Of a stretch of 47,360 bases of DNA, positions 41,735 to 47,360 are shown in pieces. This DNA comes from JAVKDP01 sp040222185. GTDB lineage: Bacteria; Bacteroidota; Rhodothermia; Balneolales; Balneolaceae. The notes under the pieces were generated by a model. That model had not been told where the DNA came from. It did not search any database and worked only from the letters and a program-made list of their open reading frames with translations. The stretch is from assembly GCA_040222185.1 (NCBI GenBank), contig JAVKDP010000040.1, positions 1 to 47,360 on the forward strand. Direction: 5' to 3'. The position numbers and the translations under genes are program-made. The number at the start of each line of letters is the position of its first letter. Position 1 is the first letter of the stretch.

Positions 41735-43339
41735 TTATTGCCTTGTTTTCTCTATGAACTCCTGGTTATCAACTTCCGGGCGAGCTTCTGCATTGGCTAC
41801 AGCAGCAGTAGTCATATAGATCAGCTGTGTTCTCTTTGTTAAGGCTTCAAAATCGATTTTGTCAATTTCATCTGAAGGCCTGTGATAATCAGGGTGAACG
41901 CCATTAAAAAAGAATATAAAAGGAACTCCAAGTCGTCCGAAATTCCAGTGGTCACTACGTCTGTAAAATTGGTTTGGATCTTCAAGATCATTATATCGAT
42001 CACTCAACTCGAGATTAACACTCATAGCATTTGCCTGTTCCAACATATTCTGAAGTCCACTTGAGATGATTTTCCCACCAATAATATAGATGTAATCCGG
42101 ATTATCAGGGTTTTCATTATCTCTGCGACCAATCATGTCCACATTCAAATTTGCTACTGTATTCTCAATTGAATAAATGGGATGGTCAGAGTAGTACCGG
42201 GACCCCAATAACCCTTTTTCTTCGCCAGTTACATGAAGGATTAGCACGCTTCTTTTTGGGCCTGCACCAGCACTTTTAGCAGCGGTTAATGCCTGGGCTA
42301 CATGAAGAAGACCTACTGTACCGCTCCCGTCATCATCGGCACCATTATATATAGCGTCGCCAGTTGAGTCCGGACGACCTATGCCTACATGGTCATAGTG
42401 TGAACTAAGAACAACTACCTCATCCTTTAACATTGGGCCTGAACCTTCAATAAACGCAACGATATTCTTAGATTCAGTAACATTTTCCTGCATTGACGGG
42501 ATATATTCGATTTCAAAACCTAACCCTCTTGGCTCAAAAGTATCTTGAGAGGTTCTGAGTTCTTCACCTAAAGTATTTAGAGCTTCCAGGTCTTCCAGCT
42601 GCATCAACTCAGCTGCAAAAGTAGGGCTTATGATATCGATCACACTTGGTGATTCCCGGTCTACATTTAAATAGGATAGTGACATACTACCCGGCTGCCC
42701 GAAACCTGATTTTGCTTCTTCAGCTCTTTGGGTAAACGACTCTTCGTCTGAATTTAAAATTAAGATCGACCCAAGAGCGTTACCTTCATCTACTGCGCTA
42801 GTAATAGTAGAGAAGTTTGCCCGATCATAAATTACCATCACCCATTTTCCACTTATGTCATCTGGGTATTGGTTGATTGTATCATTCTTTATCCCGTAAC
42901 CTGCAAAAACAACCTCTCCTCTCAGCTGTTCTGTTCCTGCTCTCCAGGTTCTAAACATTCCAATCTCGTTCGAGTTATGAGAAGAAGCGTTTATTAATTC
43001 CCCTTCCGGGCTATATACATTATGAGTAAACCCATTAGTGATTGGTTGATCCAACTCAAGTTTTTGATAGTAGGTTCCGTTATCCCCTACAGCATCCAAA
43101 CCAAGTGTTTCATATCTTTTTGAAAGGTAATTTGCGGCCTTTTTTAATCCTTCAGATCCAGTATCTCTACCCTCAAGAGAGTCATGAGAAATTACAGTAA
43201 GATCGGCCCTTAACCCTTCCGCCGTTATCGTTTTATCAAAATCAAAAATTGATGCTGTTGGAAGCTCAACCGTTTCTTTTGTCCCACTACAGGCAAGCGT
43301 AGCTATTAGTAGTAGTACGGGGATTGTTTTTGTGTTCAT
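41735..43339 (-). CDS. M28-family zinc peptidase lipoprotein
   Basis: A 534-residue lipoprotein aminopeptidase-type enzyme. I chose the ATG at 43339 because it starts MNTKTIPVLLLIATLAC, with the lipobox Cys at 17. A GTG six codons upstream is the alternative. Seen: a PA-like insert (about 110-260, RGEVVFAGYGIKND), then the M28 metal and catalytic residues. These are SSHYDHVGIG (His and Asp), NGADDDGSG, TGEEKGLLGSRYY (Glu-Glu), NVDMIGR and HPDYHRPSDEID (last His). It should cleave N-terminal residues of peptides in the periplasm or at the surface. It lies between the CHAT gene (convergent) and scpA. Confidence 0.9.
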   Translation of the reverse strand: MNTKTIPVLLLIATLACSGTKETVELPTASIFDFDKTITAEGLRADLTVISHDSLEGRDTGSEGLKKAANYLSKRYETLGLDAVGDNGTYYQKLELDQPITNGFTHNVYSPEGELINASSHNSNEIGMFRTWRAGTEQLRGEVVFAGYGIKNDTINQYPDDISGKWVMVIYDRANFSTITSAVDEGNALGSILILNSDEESFTQRAEEAKSGFGQPGSMSLSYLNVDRESPSVIDIISPTFAAELMQLEDLEALNTLGEELRTSQDTFEPRGLGFEIEYIPSMQENVTESKNIVAFIEGSGPMLKDEVVVLSSHYDHVGIGRPDSTGDAIYNGADDDGSGTVGLLHVAQALTAAKSAGAGPKRSVLILHVTGEEKGLLGSRYYSDHPIYSIENTVANLNVDMIGRRDNENPDNPDYIYIIGGKIISSGLQNMLEQANAMSVNLELSDRYNDLEDPNQFYRRSDHWNFGRLGVPFIFFFNGVHPDYHRPSDEIDKIDFEALTKRTQLIYMTTAAVANAEARPEVDNQEFIEKTRQ

Positions 43340-43349
43340 TTTTCTTTTG

Positions 43350-44090
43350 TTATACACCTATGATCTCGTCAACAGGTTTTAAATCTATATAAAATTCAGT
43401 CGGGTCTTCTTCGAGAAACAAATCGATTTGTTGCTCTTTTATCATTTCTAATACAGCTAAAAAAGTAATCACTACTATTACTTTATTTGTAATAGAGGTA
43501 CATAGCTTTCTAAATGATTGCTTGCCTCCTTTTTGGAGCGTTTGTAATACATAGGAAGCCTGTTGCTCGATCGTCGCTTCCACTTTTTCAACTCTGTGGA
43601 CTATGTTCTTGCGTTCGATATCAGTAAGCACCTTCTTAAATGCTGATATCAGATCGAAAAGCGTTACATCTTTAAGTGCTTCACCAGTAGCTTGTTTTTC
43701 AACATCGTCAGCATCAAAGAACCCCCTGGTATATCTCTTTCTGGTTTCTTCGTCGATATCGGCCATCTTCTCAGCCATTTCCTTGTATCGCTTATACTCA
43801 AGAAGCCTTTGCACAAGCTCGTACCGTGGATCTGACTCATCAATTTCCTCCGTATCGAAATCTTCTCTGGGGAGCATCATTTTTGCTTTAATCGACATCA
43901 ACACACTCGCCATTAAAACGAATTCACTGGCAACGTCCAGGTCGAGTTCCTCCATTAAGTGAACAAATTCTAAAAACTGTTCTGTTATGTACGAAATGGG
44001 GATGTCGTAGATATCCAGCTCGTCTCTTTTTATGAAGAAAAGGAGTAAATCTAACGGACCTTCGAAGTTATTTAGCTGAACTCGGTACAT
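43350..44090 (-). CDS. scpA: Segregation and condensation protein A
   Basis: A 246-residue kleisin of the SMC-ScpAB condensin complex. Seen: the N-terminal SMC-neck segment FEGPLDLLLFFIKRDELDIYDIPISYITEQFLEF, ASEFVLMASVLMSIKAKMMLP, and the C-terminal winged helix with VVITFLAVLEMIKEQQIDLFLEEDPTEFYI. It organises newly replicated DNA. The stop lies 10 bases before the M28 peptidase start. It is divergent from the second ECF sigma gene across a 97-base gap holding a small GTGTT-AAA-AACAC inverted repeat at 44104-44116. Confidence 0.94.
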   Translation of the reverse strand: MYRVQLNNFEGPLDLLLFFIKRDELDIYDIPISYITEQFLEFVHLMEELDLDVASEFVLMASVLMSIKAKMMLPREDFDTEEIDESDPRYELVQRLLEYKRYKEMAEKMADIDEETRKRYTRGFFDADDVEKQATGEALKDVTLFDLISAFKKVLTDIERKNIVHRVEKVEATIEQQASYVLQTLQKGGKQSFRKLCTSITNKVIVVITFLAVLEMIKEQQIDLFLEEDPTEFYIDLKPVDEIIGV

Positions 44091-44187
44091 GCTTAAAACT
44101 ACAGTGTTAAAAACACAATTTCTTCATTTTCTTTTATCTGCTGAATGTTATTTTGTGACCGGATAGAAAAAAAGTGAAAATAAGGAC

Positions 44188-44733
44188 ATGGACTACTCTC
44201 GTTTCGTATATGCGGTTCAAAAAAATGACGTCAAGGAGTTGAACGCTCAAGTGGATGTTATTACTGCTGTACTTATCAAGTTTTTGAGAGTTCGCCTTAA
44301 TGCTACTTTTCATGACGCAGAGGATTGCGCTCAAAATACATTGTTGCTGGTAATCGAAAAGATTAAAGAGGACAAGCTTAACAATCCTGACTCCATTATC
44401 TATTATTTATTTACCACAGCAAAGCATGATTACCTGAAAGCCCAGGGAAAAATAAAGGAACCTGTATATGATGACGTTCCTGATTCTTACAATGAGGATG
44501 GAGATCAATTGTATAATATCCTTGATGATGAACGGCAGGAGGTTTTAAAAAAGTGCCTGGGTAAATTAAAACCTGATCTTAGAACGTATATAAGTTACTG
44601 GTTCGAAAACCCGCGGGATGAAGCTGCTGTTGTTGCAGATCATTTTGGAATCTCAGTTAATAATGCCTGGACTAAAAAACACCGGATACTTAAGATCTTA
44701 AAACAGTGTTATCAAAAATTTATAAATCTCTAA
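44188..44733 (+). CDS. RNA polymerase sigma factor, ECF-like
   Basis: A 181-residue sigma-70 family protein. Seen: region 2 with VITAVLIKFLRVRLNATFHDAEDCAQNTLLLVIEKI and SIIYYLFTTAKHDYLKAQ, and region 4 with RQEVLKKCLGKLKPDLRTYISYWFENPRDEAAVVADHFGISVNNAWTKKHRILKILKQCYQKF. It is more divergent than the sigma factor at 7.7 kb, with a longer region 2-4 linker. An anti-sigma-like TPR membrane protein follows, and a TPR-CHAT protease gene lies 2.5 kb upstream. Confidence 0.85.
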   Translation: MDYSRFVYAVQKNDVKELNAQVDVITAVLIKFLRVRLNATFHDAEDCAQNTLLLVIEKIKEDKLNNPDSIIYYLFTTAKHDYLKAQGKIKEPVYDDVPDSYNEDGDQLYNILDDERQEVLKKCLGKLKPDLRTYISYWFENPRDEAAVVADHFGISVNNAWTKKHRILKILKQCYQKFINL

Positions 44734-44766
44734 TGTAAGGAGTTGCTTTGGGATTGGTCTTACAAG

Positions 44767-44794
44767 TCAGAATGTATCATCAGATTCATTCTGA
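44767..44794 (+). promoter_or_regulatory. Inverted repeat before the anti-sigma-like gene
   Basis: A perfect 8-bp inverted repeat, TCAGAATG (44767-44774) with CATTCTGA (44787-44794), separated by 12 bases. It lies in the 79-base gap between sigma factor and anti-sigma-like genes, 18 bases before the ATG. There is no T-tract, so it is not a terminator; it may be an operator or an mRNA structure. Confidence 0.35.
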
Positions 44795-44812
44795 AAAGAA
44801 AAGTTAACCATT

Positions 44813-45610
44813 ATGAGTAGTACAGATAAAGATATTAAAAAGCAGATCGACGCCTATGTTAAGGGGCAGTTGAGTGAGGAGGAAATTCTCTCTCTATGGG
44901 CTGAGTTTGCACAAAACCCATCTCTACTGGAAGACCTAGAGCTGGAAGTCGGGTTAAAGAAAATTATTGAAGAAGCAGCTGCTGAAGGCCAGGTTTCTAA
45001 CACACAAAAAGCATCTATTACTTCTTTGCCGGTATGGACATGGCACGCAGCGGCAGCAGCTGTACTTATACTTATAGCTTTTGTTCAGCTATTAGGAGAA
45101 GCCCCCAGAACTGAACTGGAGCAATTTGTTGTGAACACAGTTCCAGCTGACCAAATTGAAACTGCAGACGGTATCCGTTCTAAAGAAATGATATTAACTG
45201 AAGCAGACTCTCTGCTAAACCTTGGGTTCAGTGCATTAGTATCCGAAAATAATGATCAGGCTTTATCTCTTTATAATGAGGTTATCAACAAATATGATGT
45301 TGAGCCATATGGTTCAAAAGCATATCTGAACAAAGGGATTTTACTCTACAATACTTCGGAGTATGACTCCTCAATTACTGCTTTTGAAAATGCTTTATCA
45401 AGAGTTCAAGACAACAGAATGATCCAGGAAAAGGCATACTGGTACTTAGCTAATGCTCTTATAAATACAGGCCAGTTAGAAGAAGCCAGAATCGCAGTAA
45501 TAAACGCCTACTCTCTTGATGGAGTATTCAGAAAGCCTGCGTTCCTGCTTTATAAGAAACTAAATTACGATCTGGGGAACGTTGATTTAGAAACCTCTCA
45601 GGGGAATTAA
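44813..45610 (+). CDS. Anti-sigma-like membrane protein with periplasmic TPRs
   Basis: A 265-residue protein. Seen: an N-terminal cytoplasmic segment (1-80) of helical anti-sigma-like character (KKQIDAYVKGQLSEEEILSLWAEFAQNPSLLEDLELE), one membrane helix (about 83-101, HAAAAAVLILIAFVQLL) and a periplasmic part with TPRs from about 130 (ALSLYNEVINKYDVEPYGSKAYLNKGILLYN, KAYWYLANALINTGQLEEARIAV). Position after the sigma gene suggests it restrains that sigma factor and that the TPRs sense a partner outside the cytoplasm. There is no zinc-binding motif. The role is inference. Confidence 0.72.
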   Translation: MSSTDKDIKKQIDAYVKGQLSEEEILSLWAEFAQNPSLLEDLELEVGLKKIIEEAAAEGQVSNTQKASITSLPVWTWHAAAAAVLILIAFVQLLGEAPRTELEQFVVNTVPADQIETADGIRSKEMILTEADSLLNLGFSALVSENNDQALSLYNEVINKYDVEPYGSKAYLNKGILLYNTSEYDSSITAFENALSRVQDNRMIQEKAYWYLANALINTGQLEEARIAVINAYSLDGVFRKPAFLLYKKLNYDLGNVDLETSQGN

Positions 45611-47360
45611 TTAAATAGTTTCCATCGGTATTGGATTCGCTGAATCTTTCATATGATTCATTAGAACTTTGTGGCTGGAAACTTTTCGTTCACCTTTTTT
45701 CTTTGCAACCTTAGTATAGCTTCCATCTGAATTTAGCACACTCCTCTGTTGGTTATCCTGGAGATACAAGTTCAGCATGAACTGCAAGTACTTTTTAAGC
45801 TCTTTTTTCTCAATAGGCACAATAGCTTCAACTCTCGCGTCAAGATTCCGATGCATCCAATCAGCTGAGCCAATAGTATATATATGATTTCCGGCATTAT
45901 GGAAATAGTAAATCCTTGAGTGTTCCAGGAAACGACCTATAATTGAATGTACTTTTATATTTTCGCTAAGACCTTCTTTGCCGGGAATCAATCGGCAAAC
46001 TCCACGAACTATAAGGTCTATCTTTACCCCCGCCTGGGAAGCTTCATATAGCCGCTGAATAATAAGAGAGTCTTCAAGGCTATTCATCTTTGCGATAATC
46101 CGGGATGGCCGGCCATTCTTGGCTTCTTCGATCTCAAATTCAATAAGCTCGGTCATCTGCTTCCGCATATGATTTGGAGCAACAATTAGTTTTTCAAATG
46201 CCTGGTCAGGGGCGTAGCCCGTTAGTAAGTTGAAGATATCAGTTACGTCTGAGGCGATAACTTCATCACAGGTAAACAGTCCTAAATCCTCATACAACTG
46301 GGCTGTATCCGGATGGTAATTCCCCGTTCCAATATGGCAGTAGGTTCTCAGGCCTTCTTCCTCTTCACGAACTACCATTGTAACTTTGGTATGAATTTTA
46401 AGTCCCGGAATTCCATAAGCAACGTGCACACCAAAGTTCTCTAGCTGTTGAGCCCAGTGGATATTTCGTTGTTCATCAAAGCGAGCTTTTATCTCAACTA
46501 AAACCGCGACCTGTTTTCCTTCTTCTGCAGCCTTCATTAAAGAGTGCATAAGCGGAGAGTCTTTTGATGTACGATATAATGTTTGCTTGATTGCCAGAAC
46601 TTTTGGGTCTTTTGCCGCCTCTGCAATAAATCTTTGAGTAGTAAGCTCGAAGCTGTGGTACGGATGATGCACCATGAAGTCGCCTTTTCGAATTGTCTCA
46701 AATATACTGGGGCGATCTTCGTCTACTTCATATTTAAGAGCGGGATGCAATACCGGAACCCAGCTCCAGGATTTGATTCTTGGAAACCCCGGAAGGGTAG
46801 CAATTTGAAATACATCAACAAGTCCCAGCATTCCTTTAATTGCATAAACATCTTTCTCGCTAATATTGAGATGGCTGATCAGGTATTTTCTAATGTGCCG
46901 TGGAGTATTCGAGTCTAACTCCATTCGTACGGTATCTGCAAATTTTCTCTCACGTAACTCGTCTTCGATTACCTCCAGCAAGTCATCTGCTTCTTCCTCA
47001 TTTCTATCAACAGAAGCATTTCTCGTAACCCGAAAAAGGTTCGCCGAGAGCACTTTCATCCCCGGAAAAAATACACTTATTTTACTCTTTATAAGATCTT
47101 CAATAGGTACAAATACCACCCGGTTTCCACGCCTGTGCACCTTGATGAAGCGTGGTCTGTTTGAAGGAATCTTAATCCTGGCAAAATGCTTTTCTTTGCT
47201 CTTCGGATTCATAAGCTCTATTGCAAAGGAAAGGCTTTGGTTGGAGATGAAAGGGAAGGGATGAGATTCATCCACTGCAAGCGGGGTAATAATGGGGTAA
47301 ATCTGCTTTTCAAAGAACTTGTCGCTGACTTTTTTCTGATAGTCTGAAAGCTCTTCGTAG
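45611..47360 (-). CDS. ppk1: Polyphosphate kinase 1, 5' part beyond the window
   Basis: PPK1 makes polyphosphate from ATP. About 582 residues are visible; the frame stays open to the window end (KKVSDKFFEKQIYPIITPLAVDESHPFPF), so the N-terminus of a roughly 700-residue protein is missing. A GTG at 47275 is an internal codon, not the start. Seen: RFIAEAAKDPKVLAIKQTLYR, the LKIHTKVTMV segment with the autophosphorylated His, CHIGTGNYHPDTAQLYEDLGLFT, and LEHSRIYYFHNAG with the second catalytic His, all as in E. coli PPK. Its stop directly abuts the stop of the convergent TPR gene. Confidence 0.95.
   Translation of the reverse strand, partial: YEELSDYQKKVSDKFFEKQIYPIITPLAVDESHPFPFISNQSLSFAIELMNPKSKEKHFARIKIPSNRPRFIKVHRRGNRVVFVPIEDLIKSKISVFFPGMKVLSANLFRVTRNASVDRNEEEADDLLEVIEDELRERKFADTVRMELDSNTPRHIRKYLISHLNISEKDVYAIKGMLGLVDVFQIATLPGFPRIKSWSWVPVLHPALKYEVDEDRPSIFETIRKGDFMVHHPYHSFELTTQRFIAEAAKDPKVLAIKQTLYRTSKDSPLMHSLMKAAEEGKQVAVLVEIKARFDEQRNIHWAQQLENFGVHVAYGIPGLKIHTKVTMVVREEEEGLRTYCHIGTGNYHPDTAQLYEDLGLFTCDEVIASDVTDIFNLLTGYAPDQAFEKLIVAPNHMRKQMTELIEFEIEEAKNGRPSRIIAKMNSLEDSLIIQRLYEASQAGVKIDLIVRGVCRLIPGKEGLSENIKVHSIIGRFLEHSRIYYFHNAGNHIYTIGSADWMHRNLDARVEAIVPIEKKELKKYLQFMLNLYLQDNQQRSVLNSDGSYTKVAKKKGERKVSSHKVLMNHMKDSANPIPMETI

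Noticed and set aside
41713..41743. AGGCAA/TTGCCT repeat between the CHAT and M28 genes
   Set aside because: Six-bp stem with a 19-base loop and weak T-run.
44104..44116. GTGTT-AAA-AACAC repeat between scpA and the sigma gene
   Set aside because: Five-bp arms in AT-rich DNA are expected by chance; noted only in the scpA entry.

Overview
The window is a gene-dense stretch of about 42-45% GC bacterial chromosome. It has no rRNA, tRNA, insertion sequence, phage or CRISPR array that I can see. Several features point to the Bacteroidota/Rhodothermota/Balneolota group, and a Balneolaceae-type marine bacterium is my best guess. These are a TAnnTTTG-type -7 box before the CCA-adding enzyme, many lipoproteins with short lipoboxes, a truncated cyclase fused to TolB-like and TPR domains, an HU-SPOR protein, an Mrp without its cysteine pair, and ComB in a non-methanogen. 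The taxonomic call is inference; no marker gene was compared.

Layout. 1-7.6 kb: mostly + strand, with a sugar isomerase-like protein, a lipoprotein, a UspA protein (-), CCA-adding enzyme, IspE and glycogen phosphorylase, closed by a strong terminator. 7.7-9.8 kb: an ECF sigma factor, a small membrane protein, a Spy/CpxP-like periplasmic protein and an unknown membrane-anchored protein. The module resembles a CnrYXH-type envelope or metal stress switch, with twin TTTCGTCTAA boxes before the first two genes. 9.8-13 kb: a large secreted Asp-box (sortilin-like) protein on -.

13.2-24.9 kb: one long minus-strand run, gcvT, comB, ftsK, lolA, flippase-like, outer-membrane barrel, mini-HU, HU-SPOR, exbB, exbD, tonB, with mostly tiny gaps or overlaps. 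It joins chromosome translocation at the septum (FtsK) to lipoprotein export, a Ton/Tol-like motor and a membrane-spanning protein with a DNA-binding-like head and a septal peptidoglycan-binding tail.

25-29.4 kb: mrp, an SRPBCC-GyrI protein, an XRE regulator with its membrane partner, a DUF3820 protein, two tandem paralogous lipoproteins and an AtuA C-terminal-like protein. 29.4-35.4 kb: a MarR regulator overlapping a cyclase-TolB-TPR protein that has lost the middle of its cyclase domain, then a 1243-residue lipoprotein combining a metallophosphoesterase, a kinase-like middle and an Omp85 barrel. 35.4-38.8 kb: a divergent AT-rich regulatory region, an HTH protein with a small partner, a Nudix hydrolase, a CDP-alcohol phosphatidyltransferase, ftsY and a tiny convergent ORF. 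38.8-45.6 kb: a TPR-CHAT protease gene broken by one frameshift, an M28 peptidase lipoprotein, scpA, and a second ECF sigma factor followed by an anti-sigma-like/TPR membrane protein. 45.6 kb to the end: polyphosphate kinase, running off the window.

No gene-free stretch exceeds 300 bases. The longest, 35431-35701, holds a palindrome and an orphan terminator. The best candidates for undescribed biology are the phosphoesterase/kinase-like/Omp85 protein, the HU/HU-SPOR/Ton cluster beside ftsK, and the CHAT protease/ECF/TPR locus.
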